Source of the DNA: Betaproteobacteria bacterium
Lineage (GTDB): Bacteria; Pseudomonadota; Gammaproteobacteria; Burkholderiales; SG8-41
Assembly: GCA_025363575.1 (NCBI GenBank)
Contig: JANYDM010000148.1
Coordinates: 1-54,514, forward strand
Length of the DNA: 54,514 bases
Direction: 5' to 3'
The position numbers and the translations under genes were made by a program. Numbering within the stretch: position 1 is the first letter of the stretch; each line of letters begins with the position of its first letter. The notes beneath the pieces were generated by a model. It saw only the letters and a program-made list of their open reading frames with translations. It was not told the origin of the DNA and did not search any database. Positions 1 to 6,847 of the stretch are shown here, in pieces.

Positions 1-1
1 C

Positions 2-385
2 AAAACGCGATGGTTTGACCGTTGGGCAAGGAAACAGAATCTGGCCGCGCGTGCGCTCTGCGAAGCGGTGCGCGAAATGGATGCTGGACTTTATGAAGCG
101 GATTTGGGTGGCGGGTTGTTGAAAAAACGAATTGCCCGTCCAGGACAAGGTAAAAGCGGCGGGTTCCGCACGCTGGTGGCGACCAACAAGGGAAACCGAT
201 GGTTCTTCGTGTTTGGTTTTCCCAAAAACGAACGCAGCAACATCGACAAGGATGAGGAAGATGCCTTGAAGAAACTTGCCGCGTATTTATTGATGCTGAC
301 ATCGCCGGCGTTAGCCAAGGCACAAGGTGCCGGTGAATTGATAGAGGTAAATTGCGATGCGGAAGACAAAATCAGCAATTCTTGA
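2..385 (+). CDS. RelE/HigB-like type II toxin (5' end outside the window)
   Basis: The frame is open to the window edge, so the gene starts to the left; 127 codons are visible. Residues such as KTRWFDRWARK near the start, the block ADLGGGLLKKR and FVFGFPKNER near the middle are typical of the RelE-like toxins of Pfam PF06296, small ribosome-dependent mRNA endonucleases. A GTG at 68 is in frame but lies inside the conserved N-terminal part, so it is not the real start. The 3' end overlaps the next gene by 29 bp, the usual coupling of toxin-first (higBA-like) operons. The family call is confident; activity is inferred. Confidence 0.88.
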   Translation, partial: KTRWFDRWARKQNLAARALCEAVREMDAGLYEADLGGGLLKKRIARPGQGKSGGFRTLVATNKGNRWFFVFGFPKNERSNIDKDEEDALKKLAAYLLMLTSPALAKAQGAGELIEVNCDAEDKISNS

Positions 386-671
386 GGCCGTGCGTGCGAC
401 GGCCAAGGGGCTACATGCCGCGGGCGTGATGGATCAGGTCACTCTGCGCGAATTCGATCGGCTGTGTTTGCCGCCGGTCGAACCCTTATCGCCGAGTAAG
501 ATTAAGAGAATCCGTGAAACCTCCCACGTCAGCCAAGCCGTATTTGCAGCGCTACTCAATACCAGCGTATCGACGGTGCAGAAGTGGGAAATCGGTCAAA
601 AGCGGCCAACCGGGACAGCGCTCAAACTTCTCCATCTGGTGCAGAAGAGGGGCCTGGAGATCGTTGCGTAG
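357..671 (+). CDS. HigA-like XRE-family antitoxin
   Basis: This 104-residue protein has a C-terminal helix-turn-helix at about residues 46-97, with SQAVFAALLNTSVSTVQKWE as the two-helix core and EIGQKRPTGTALKLL following, as in XRE/Cro-type antitoxins. It should neutralise the upstream RelE/HigB-like toxin and repress the shared promoter, which lies outside the window. Its ATG is inside the toxin gene (29-bp overlap), so translation is probably coupled. The residues before the HTH (1-45) resemble the N-terminal arm of antitoxins paired with PF06296 toxins. Confidence 0.88.
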   Translation: MRKTKSAILEAVRATAKGLHAAGVMDQVTLREFDRLCLPPVEPLSPSKIKRIRETSHVSQAVFAALLNTSVSTVQKWEIGQKRPTGTALKLLHLVQKRGLEIVA

Positions 672-728
672 TGCGCGCGACCTTTGCCCGTTGTGATGAA
701 ACGAATGTGCGAGCGCGAGGACCTGCGG

Positions 729-1118
729 ATGGCAATTCGTAAAGGCCAGGCGGACATGATGGATATGGATGATGCTGTCAAAGCTGTTATTACCGACCCT
801 GTTTTGCAGAAGCGCCTTGCGAAGTATCTCGTTTTACAGTGCTTTCGCAATTCCGTTTTGGAAGATCTGCACGCAGGCAAAGTACCCAGCTCGAAGTGCG
901 GAGACTATACCGATGTTGTCGTCCGTTCGTCATTCGGGGAGATTCCTTGGAGCAAGGTGTCACGACTTGATGATGCTGAGATGAAGGGACTTATGGTGGA
1001 TGTAGTGAATAGGACCTACCATTTTATCCAGCAACTATTCAGCGAAGAGCATGGGGGCGAGCTCCTTCTAAAATTGGCCGCGCGCGATCCGGTCCCGAAC
1101 TGGGAGAATCCCAGTTAG
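729..1118 (+). CDS. uncharacterised island cargo protein
   Basis: This is a soluble protein of 129 residues that I cannot assign to a named family. The ATG at 729 is chosen because GAGG sits about nine bases upstream; in-frame TTG 684 and ATG 696 would add an N-terminal extension without a better ribosome-binding site. The sequence is acidic and helical, with no signal peptide or membrane segment. It ends in DPVPNWENP, a Pro/Trp-rich tail. The gene lies 57 bp after the antitoxin on the same strand, in DNA less GC-rich than the chromosome. It may be a cargo gene of the integrated element; no function can be stated. Confidence 0.6.
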   Translation: MAIRKGQADMMDMDDAVKAVITDPVLQKRLAKYLVLQCFRNSVLEDLHAGKVPSSKCGDYTDVVVRSSFGEIPWSKVSRLDDAEMKGLMVDVVNRTYHFIQQLFSEEHGGELLLKLAARDPVPNWENPS

Positions 1119-1206
1119 CGCCCGGGCGGACATACCACTACGCCCGGTGATCATCTCGTCGCACGAGGACTGAAATTTCGTCGCGCGATATCGGCTTGCA
1201 GCGCAA

Positions 1207-1215
1207 TGTTATAAT
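1207..1215 (+). promoter_or_regulatory. extended -10 promoter (TGTTATAAT)
   Basis: A perfect TATAAT at 1210-1215 is preceded by TG at the extended -10 position. No good -35 is found 17 bp upstream, which extended -10 promoters tolerate. The start site would be near 1222, just before the hairpins at 1231-1306, with no gene on this strand until beyond the tRNA fragment. It may drive a small RNA or read toward the attachment site. Confidence 0.45.
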
Positions 1216-1230
1216 GCTATCTTGGTCAGT

Positions 1231-1306
1231 TGGGTTTAGGCATCGATTGATGCGACCCATACATTACCGACGGATCGCCGCAAAACCCCTTGCGGGAGTT
1301 TTGCGG
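1231..1306 (+). ncRNA. two consecutive hairpins after the promoter; possible small RNA
   Basis: Hairpin 1 pairs TGGGT (1231-1235) with ACCCA (1255-1259), with an inner CATC/GATG stem closing a GATT loop. Hairpin 2 pairs CCGCAAAAC (1278-1286) perfectly with GTTTTGCGG (1298-1306), and CCC/GGG continues inside it around a TTGC loop with one bulged A. Both follow a strong -10 by fewer than 90 bases. No long open frame on the plus strand explains them. There is no U-tract after hairpin 2, so it is not a standard terminator. The ncRNA reading is a suggestion only. Confidence 0.3.
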
Positions 1307-1310
1307 GAAC

Positions 1311-1340
1311 CGGTTATGCATTGTCCTGCACGGTTATGCA
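1311..1340. repeat. 10-bp direct repeat, 20-bp period, near the attachment site
   Basis: The 10-mer CGGTTATGCA occurs at 1311-1320 and again at 1331-1340, so the copies are two helical turns apart on the same DNA face. They lie 64-93 bp from the tRNA-derived core. This spacing and phasing fits arm-type sites for a tyrosine integrase or excisionase sites, but no integrase is available here to support it. Confidence 0.4.
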
Positions 1341-1402
1341 CTTCAGCAGCGAGCGTCGTGCAATTAATGGTTAATAAACAGTTGCTTATTAGTGCGTAGC
1401 TT

Positions 1403-1450
<48 letters not shown>

Positions 1451-1518
1451 AATCCAAAGCTTCACTGTTCATCTGTCGCCGGTATTCGGCGCGTTGCGTG
1501 CGCAGCGCCGGTACGCGG

Positions 1519-2487
1519 TCAGTCGATCTTCACACCGGCGCTCTTAACGAGCTCCGACCATTTCGCGGATTCCGATGCGATGTACGTTGTGACGTCCGCG
1601 GGCGTGCCGCCCATGACTGTCACGCCCATGTCGGTGACGCGTTTGCGAAAGACCGGCTCGGCGAGGGTCGCGTTGATTCGGGAATTTAGTTTCGCAATGA
1701 TTGCTTTCGGCGTGCCGGCCGGCGCCAAAACGGTGTACCAGGTACCGGCTTCCAGGCCCGGCATGCCGGCTTCCTTTGTTGTCGGCACATCCGGCAGCAC
1801 CGCGGAGCGTACGGGCGACAGCACCGCCAGCGCGCGAACATTGCCGGCAAGGGCCTGCTGCGCGATCGCCGGGAGCAGGTGAAAGATGAGCTGCGTCCGG
1901 TTGGCGATCGTGTCCTGCGTAGCGAGTCCCGGCGAGACATATGGGATGTGACGCATCTTCGTGCCGGTCATTCTTTGATAGAGCTCCGCAGCGAGATGCA
2001 TGCTGCTGCCGTTGCCCGCGGATGCGTAGTTGAGCTCGTCGGGGCGCGCCTTTACGTATTGCGTAAATTCGCCCAGCGTGCGCGCCGGCAGTGAAGGATG
2101 CACGACAAGAACATTCGGCACACCCCCGAATCTTATGACCGGTTCGATATCTTTTTTAGGATCGAAGCCGAGGTTGGAATAGACAAAAGGATTGATGGTC
2201 AACGTCGTGCCTGACGCGAATGCCAGCACATAACCGTCTGCGCTGGCGCGCGCCGCGATCGCCGTTCCGATATTGCCGTTGCCGCCGCCTCGATTGTCGA
2301 CCACGAACTGTTGGCCGAAGGACTTGGTCAGGGCATCCGCGAGCAGCCGGCACGACGGGTCGCTGCTGCCGCCGGGCGGGAAAGGATTGATCATGCGCAC
2401 GGGCCGCGCTGGATATTCCCGCGCATCGTCGGCGGCGCAAGCCGGCGCGACAACCAGTGCCATAGTCAGGACGGCTAACAATCTCAT
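1519..2487 (-). CDS. Bug-family periplasmic solute-binding receptor
   Basis: This 322-residue protein belongs to the Bug/TctC family, periplasmic binding proteins that capture carboxylates and related small molecules for tripartite tricarboxylate transporters. An N-terminal signal peptide (about residues 1-19, ending PACA) is followed by the family opening YPARPVRMINPFPPGGSSD. Later blocks include VVDNRGGGNGNIG, DGYVLAF and LNYASAGNGSSMHLAAELY. The ATG at 2485-2487 is chosen over the longer open frame because GGAGCG lies just upstream and the signal peptide begins there. No tctAB membrane genes are adjacent, as is usual for the many orphan Bug genes of betaproteobacteria. The ligand cannot be predicted. 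Confidence 0.92.
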   Translation of the reverse strand: MRLLAVLTMALVVAPACAADDAREYPARPVRMINPFPPGGSSDPSCRLLADALTKSFGQQFVVDNRGGGNGNIGTAIAARASADGYVLAFASGTTLTINPFVYSNLGFDPKKDIEPVIRFGGVPNVLVVHPSLPARTLGEFTQYVKARPDELNYASAGNGSSMHLAAELYQRMTGTKMRHIPYVSPGLATQDTIANRTQLIFHLLPAIAQQALAGNVRALAVLSPVRSAVLPDVPTTKEAGMPGLEAGTWYTVLAPAGTPKAIIAKLNSRINATLAEPVFRKRVTDMGVTVMGGTPADVTTYIASESAKWSELVKSAGVKID

Positions 2488-2569
2488 CGATGCGCTCCAG
2501 GCAAAAGGGACTACCTTGATTATGCATGAGTTGGATGGCAGTCGAACCTCAGTTGCTGCGCATGCATCG

Positions 2570-2575
2570 TATAAT
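2570..2575 (+). promoter_or_regulatory. possible -10 box for the RidA-like gene
   Basis: A perfect TATAAT lies 38 bp before the chosen start of the triple RidA-like gene, in the divergent spacer with the Bug receptor. No convincing -35 is present at 16-18 bp, so this is a weak call. Confidence 0.3.
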
Positions 2576-2613
2576 CGCCCGCAACAGAAGACTTGAACAA
2601 GAAGGCAAAGAGA

Positions 2614-3918
2614 ATGGCGAAAGATACGCGGCCCGCGGTAAAAATCCTGAATCCAGTGACGATACCGCGCGGAAACATCCGTTACGCGCCGGGCGTGCGC
2701 GCGGGTCGCTGGATATTCGCGACCGGGCATAAAGGCACGGCGGATTACGCCAGCGCCATGTCGGCCGCCGTAATGCACGCGGGTGCTCCGGGCCGGGGCA
2801 CGCCCAAGCTCAGGCGCGAGGCGGAGCAAATTTTCCGCAACGTCGGTAAAGTATTCAAGACGGGCGGCGGCGACTTGCAAAACATCGTCCGCGTCGACCA
2901 GAACTACACGTCCGGCCGGGCGGTCGAGTCTTATCACGACGTGCGGCGCGCGATTCTCAAAGACCACATCCCACCGAGTACGTCAACGCTGATCCAGGGC
3001 TTTCTGCTGCCCGGCCAGGAAATCGAAGTGCACATGCTGGGCATAGTGCCGCAAGCCGGGTTCCGTGCGCGCCACATCCGTCCGCCCGGGCATGCAGTGC
3101 ACGCGACGTCCGGTTACAGTCTTGCGCTCGCCGCCGGTGATTACGTGTTCGTTGCCGGGCGCATGGCCGATTCGTTTACGTTCGGTGAAGGGATTGCCAA
3201 AGAGGCGAGCCTGCCGGCCGGGCATCTCTGGAAAGGGCTGCCGATTAAACTCGAGGCCGAGTTCATCGTGCGCGAGAAAATAATGCCGGCCCTGAAGGCT
3301 GCCGGCTCGTCGCTCAAGAACGTCGTGAAATGCCAAGTCTATATGCGCGACCCTGAAGATTTCGCGCCGTTCAACGAGGTATGGGACAAGTTTTTCCCCC
3401 GGGCGAAACCCGCCACCACGTTGATTCCAACCGCGACCCCCGGATTTTTCGTCGAGAACGCGCGGATCGAGATCAATACCATTGCGCTCACCGATGCGGG
3501 CCGCACGCGCAAAAAAGTTATTGACGCTGGCGTAGTGCCCGCGTACGCCGGCTACAGCCAGGCCGTGCGTGCGGGCGACCTGCTGTTTATATCCGGATTG
3601 CTTGCGGTCGACGAAGCGGGGCTGCTACCGGAGGCACGCATGGATTCCGCGCTGCCATACTTCGGGTCGAGCGTGCAATCGCAGATGCAAATACTGTTGC
3701 GCAACGCGCAGAAAATCTGCCGCGCGGCGGGGACTACGCTAGCCAACGTCGTGCGCATCCAGCAATACCATACGGATCTCGCTGAATTCTATCCCGCGTA
3801 CCAGACCTGGGAGCATTACCTGCCGGGACAGCATTTGCCGTTTTCCGCGGTCAAGGTGCCGTTTCTGCCAGTGCCCGGTTGCACCGTTCAGCTCGATTTA
3901 TGGGTCTATGTGCCGTGA
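2614..3918 (+). CDS. protein of three fused RidA/YjgF-like domains
   Basis: The product has 434 residues and consists of three consecutive domains of the RidA (YjgF/YER057c/UK114) fold, at about 15-150, 158-293 and 303-434. Domain 3 keeps the clearest N-terminal signature (AYAGYSQAVRAGDLLFISG); domain 2 has AAGSSLKNVVKCQVYMRD. Ordinary RidA is about 130 residues and forms trimers, so one chain could supply a whole trimer. The arginine that anchors substrate carboxylate in deaminase-type RidA is replaced in all three (STSTL, ATTLI, FSAVK). Imine deaminase activity is therefore doubtful. ATG 2614 is preferred to TTG 2593 because GAAGG lies eight bases upstream. It is divergent from the Bug gene and followed by an MFS carrier, so a role in catabolism of an imported compound is possible. 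Confidence 0.85.
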   Translation: MAKDTRPAVKILNPVTIPRGNIRYAPGVRAGRWIFATGHKGTADYASAMSAAVMHAGAPGRGTPKLRREAEQIFRNVGKVFKTGGGDLQNIVRVDQNYTSGRAVESYHDVRRAILKDHIPPSTSTLIQGFLLPGQEIEVHMLGIVPQAGFRARHIRPPGHAVHATSGYSLALAAGDYVFVAGRMADSFTFGEGIAKEASLPAGHLWKGLPIKLEAEFIVREKIMPALKAAGSSLKNVVKCQVYMRDPEDFAPFNEVWDKFFPRAKPATTLIPTATPGFFVENARIEINTIALTDAGRTRKKVIDAGVVPAYAGYSQAVRAGDLLFISGLLAVDEAGLLPEARMDSALPYFGSSVQSQMQILLRNAQKICRAAGTTLANVVRIQQYHTDLAEFYPAYQTWEHYLPGQHLPFSAVKVPFLPVPGCTVQLDLWVYVP

Positions 3919-3954
3919 GGCGGAGGCGCCGCATGTGCCGCTGACCCGCGCTGC

Positions 3955-5100
3955 GTGCGACCGCATTTGATGGCGTTGTACCTGATTTTTGCGATCACGC
4001 TGATCGGTTTCATCGGCGTGAATGCCGCGCGCGTCGTCTTGCAGTTGTACGCGCTCGACATCGGCGCAAGTCCTACCGAGGTCGGCATCCTGGTCGCGCT
4101 TTATTACGTCTGTCCGTTGCTGTTGTCATGGCCGGCGGGCACCTGGGGCGATCGCTACGGCCCGCGTTATCCGCTGCTGTTCAGCGCCGTCTGCGGGACC
4201 AGCGGCTTGCTGATTCCTTACTTCGTGCACTCGCTGCCAGCGCTTTACCTCGCCGGCGCGCTAAGCGGCATGTCGTTCGCTTTTTTTCTCGTTATCGTGC
4301 AAAACCTGGTCGGCATATTGAGCGCGCCTGCACAACGCGCGCAGACGTTCAGCAACTTCAGCCTGATCGGTGCAACGTCGAATTTCATCGGGCCGCTGGT
4401 GGCGGGCTTCTCCATCGACCATTTCGGCCATCCGGCGGCTTGCGTCACCGCGGCAGGGTTTGCGCTGATCACCGGGTTCGTGGTGCTGGCGTGGGGTGCG
4501 ATTCTGCCCGGCGGCAGCCAGCGCGCGGCGCCGCGTGCGCGCATCGCCGATACGCTGGCTGACGCGGCGATCGTCCGCATACTGGTTATCGGCGGCCTTG
4601 TGCAGCTCGGCACGGACCTGTTTTCGTTCTATATTCCTGTTTACGGCGTAGGCATCGGGCTTTCCGCTTCGGCCATCGGCACGCTGCTAGCGAGTTTCGC
4701 GGCTGCGTCTTTTATCGTGCGCTTTGCATTGTCCGGCCTGATCAGGCATCTCGGCGAGGGCAGGTTGCTTGCTTATTCGTTCTATCTCGCCGCGGTAGGC
4801 TTCGCATTGGTCCCGCTTTTTCACGACGTCGCGTTGCTCTGCCTCGTATCGTTTATATTCGGCCTTGGCACCGGTTGCGGCCAGCCGATTGCAACCATGC
4901 TGATGTTCAGTCGTGCGGCAGACGGTCGCTCGGGCGAGGCGCTGGGGTTGCGGCTCACCGCGAACAACTTCGTGCGCGTGATCGCGCCGGCGCTGTTCGG
5001 ATTTATCGTTTCGGGGTTCGGGCTCGCGCCGGTTTTCTACATCAACGCATTGATGATGGGCGCCGGCGGCCTGGTCAGCCGTTCCAGAACCGGCGCGTAA
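3955..5100 (+). CDS. MFS transporter
   Basis: This is a 381-residue hydrophobic protein with about 12 membrane segments, the usual size for major facilitator carriers. The loop after the second segment has GTWGDRYGPRYPL, matching the MFS signature GxxxDRxGRR. A second GDRxxR-like loop in the middle is weaker (RHLGEGR). The start is uncertain: GTG 3955 or ATG 3970, neither with a strong ribosome-binding site. It follows the triple RidA-like gene by 36 bp on the same strand, so the two are probably co-transcribed. Substrate and direction of transport cannot be told from sequence. Confidence 0.85.
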   Translation: MRPHLMALYLIFAITLIGFIGVNAARVVLQLYALDIGASPTEVGILVALYYVCPLLLSWPAGTWGDRYGPRYPLLFSAVCGTSGLLIPYFVHSLPALYLAGALSGMSFAFFLVIVQNLVGILSAPAQRAQTFSNFSLIGATSNFIGPLVAGFSIDHFGHPAACVTAAGFALITGFVVLAWGAILPGGSQRAAPRARIADTLADAAIVRILVIGGLVQLGTDLFSFYIPVYGVGIGLSASAIGTLLASFAAASFIVRFALSGLIRHLGEGRLLAYSFYLAAVGFALVPLFHDVALLCLVSFIFGLGTGCGQPIATMLMFSRAADGRSGEALGLRLTANNFVRVIAPALFGFIVSGFGLAPVFYINALMMGAGGLVSRSRTGA

Positions 5101-5102
5101 CC

Positions 5103-5258
5103 ATGCCGATGCTTCAAAAAACTGAACGCGGGATCGTCACCATCGTCAACCTGCCGGACTTGCGCGAACGCCTGCTCGCTTTCGGTGCGAAGCGGTTACC
5201 CGGCACGCCGGATGACTTGCGTAGTCAGCTCGCGCGCAAAGTTCCCGCCTGGCGCTAG
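5103..5258 (+). pseudogene. remnant of a Bug-receptor gene (C-terminal end)
   Basis: This short frame encodes 51 residues. The stretch LPDLRERLLAFGAKRLPGTP followed by DDLRSQLARKVPAWR matches the conserved last helix region of Bug/TctC receptors (LPDVRERLxxLGxxxxGGTPxxFxxxxxxExxxW). The preceding 300 or so residues of a receptor are missing; the MFS gene ends two bases upstream. It is best read as the tail of a decayed or deleted Bug gene that once followed the transporter. An independent small protein is possible but less likely. Confidence 0.6.
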
Positions 5259-5402
5259 ATAATCACGGACGCGGGTCTCAGGGCGGAATAGACGGCCGGC
5301 AAGAGGGACGCGCGTGCGATGCCACGGCTGGCCACGGTGGCGAAAATGCAGGTGAAAGGCTACAATGCGGTTCGCTTGGCACCTCAGAACTCCGGAGATT
5401 CG

Positions 5403-5939
5403 ATGAAAAAGACTGCGCAATTTTTCGTGCTCGGCTTGAGCGTGTTGTGGTCCGCGCAGGCCGCTGCTCAGACCGCTGCGGCCGCTTCGCAATCCGTGAA
5501 AGTCGGCTACGTCAACGTCGCGCGCATTGAAAGCGAGTCGGCAATGGCGCAGCAATCCATCGAGCAGTTGAAGAAAGAATTCGCCAATCGCGAAAAACAG
5601 CTGCAGGATTTGCAGAATCAGGGCAACGAAATGCAGGCCGATCTGGAGAAGAACGGCGCGACCATGCCTATCGCCGAAAGACAAGCGAAGGAAAAACGCA
5701 TGGGCGCTGCGCTGCAGCAGTATCAGCAGATGGCGCGCAGCCTTTTGGAGGAACTCGAGGCGCGTAAACGCGAGAATTTTGCGGTGTTCCTGGCTGAGGT
5801 CAACACCATCATCAAGGGTATAGCCGAGGCCGGCAAATACGACTTGATCATTCAGCAGGCGGTGTTCAACAGCCCGCAGACCGATATCACCGACCAGGTG
5901 ATGAAAGAAATTGCGAAGCGCCCCGGCGTCGTGAAATAG
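5403..5939 (+). CDS. Skp/OmpH-like periplasmic chaperone
   Basis: This 178-residue protein has a signal peptide (MKKTAQFF..., cleavage near AQAAAQ, residues 20-23). A mature part of the OmpH/Skp type follows: VKVGYVNVARIESES at the start, then a long charged coiled coil rich in K, E and Q, then YDLIIQQAVFNSPQTDIT near the end. Skp holds unfolded outer-membrane proteins in the periplasm. ATG 5403 has GGAG at good spacing, and TACAAT at 5361-5366 could be a -10. The usual neighbours bamA and lpxD are absent, so this is a displaced or second Skp-like copy. Confidence 0.85.
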   Translation: MKKTAQFFVLGLSVLWSAQAAAQTAAAASQSVKVGYVNVARIESESAMAQQSIEQLKKEFANREKQLQDLQNQGNEMQADLEKNGATMPIAERQAKEKRMGAALQQYQQMARSLLEELEARKRENFAVFLAEVNTIIKGIAEAGKYDLIIQQAVFNSPQTDITDQVMKEIAKRPGVVK

Positions 5940-6010
5940 CCGCAGGACGGCCTGCTGTTGCGGCCGCTGCGGAAAATCCAGTGGCGAACCCGAATTCGAA
6001 GTAGCGCCCA

Positions 6011-6847
6011 ATGACGGCATTCAAGGCTGCATGCGTGCAGCTCAATTCTTGCAACGACATGGACGCCAATCTGCAGACTGCGGATGCGGCGGTTCGCGCG
6101 GCGGCCACGGCCGGCGCCGCACTCATCATGCTGCCTGAATATGCGGCGCTGCTCGACGGTAGTGGCCGCACGATGCGCGAGAACTCCTATCCTGAAGAAC
6201 AGCATCCGACGCTTGCGCGCCTGCGCGTGCTCGCGGCCGACACCCGCGCGTGGTTGTTGATCGGGTCCCTGACCGTGAAAGTCGATGCGGACCGCATGGT
6301 GAACCGTTCGTACTTGTTGTCGCCCGGCGGTGAAATAGCCGCGCAGTACGACAAGATCCACATGTTCGACGTCACGTTGCCTGGCGGCAAAGTGATACGC
6401 GAATCGAGCGCATATCATCCTGGCAATCGTGCCGTCGTTGCCGCCACGCCGTGGGGCCCGCTGGGGATGACGATTTGCTACGATCTGCGTTTTCCCCAGC
6501 TCTACCGCACACTGGCTAAAGCCGGGGCGCTATTCCTTGCGGTACCTTCATCGTTCCAGCGCGAAACCGGCGTTGCGCATTGGCATGCTTTGTTGCGTGC
6601 GCGCGCCATTGAAAATCTCAGCTATGTGTTTGCGCCGGCGATGTGCGGCGAGCATCCGGGCAATCGCTCGACGTACGGGCACTCTTTGATCGTCGATCCC
6701 TGGGGCAGGATAATTGCGGAGCTCGGCACGGAACCCGGCATCGCCATTGCGGACATCGATGTCGGGGAAGTGCTGCGCGTGCGCGGCATGCTGCCATCGC
6801 TGCAGCATGACCGTACTTTCGACGGGCCGGTTATTCAGTCAGCTTAG
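6011..6847 (+). CDS. nitrilase-superfamily amidase, deaminated-glutathione-amidase type
   Basis: This 278-residue carbon-nitrogen hydrolase has the catalytic triad in place: Glu43 in LPEYAAL, Lys115 in YDKIHMFDV and Cys156 in MTICYDLRFPQLYR. The KIHxFDV and CYDLRFPxLYR forms are those of the Nit1/YbeM branch, which hydrolyses deaminated glutathione as a metabolite-repair step. The short chain lacks the extra N-glutaminase domain seen in NadE-type fusions. It follows the Skp-like gene by 71 bp. Its stop codon overlaps the stop of the convergent acyl-CoA dehydrogenase gene. The exact substrate is inferred from subfamily motifs. Confidence 0.88.
   Translation: MTAFKAACVQLNSCNDMDANLQTADAAVRAAATAGAALIMLPEYAALLDGSGRTMRENSYPEEQHPTLARLRVLAADTRAWLLIGSLTVKVDADRMVNRSYLLSPGGEIAAQYDKIHMFDVTLPGGKVIRESSAYHPGNRAVVAATPWGPLGMTICYDLRFPQLYRTLAKAGALFLAVPSSFQRETGVAHWHALLRARAIENLSYVFAPAMCGEHPGNRSTYGHSLIVDPWGRIIAELGTEPGIAIADIDVGEVLRVRGMLPSLQHDRTFDGPVIQSA

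Noticed and set aside
1122..1147. 7-bp inverted repeat CCGGGCG/CGCCCGG after the cargo gene
   Set aside because: Could be a weak terminator, but the 12-base loop and lack of a T-run make the call unsafe.
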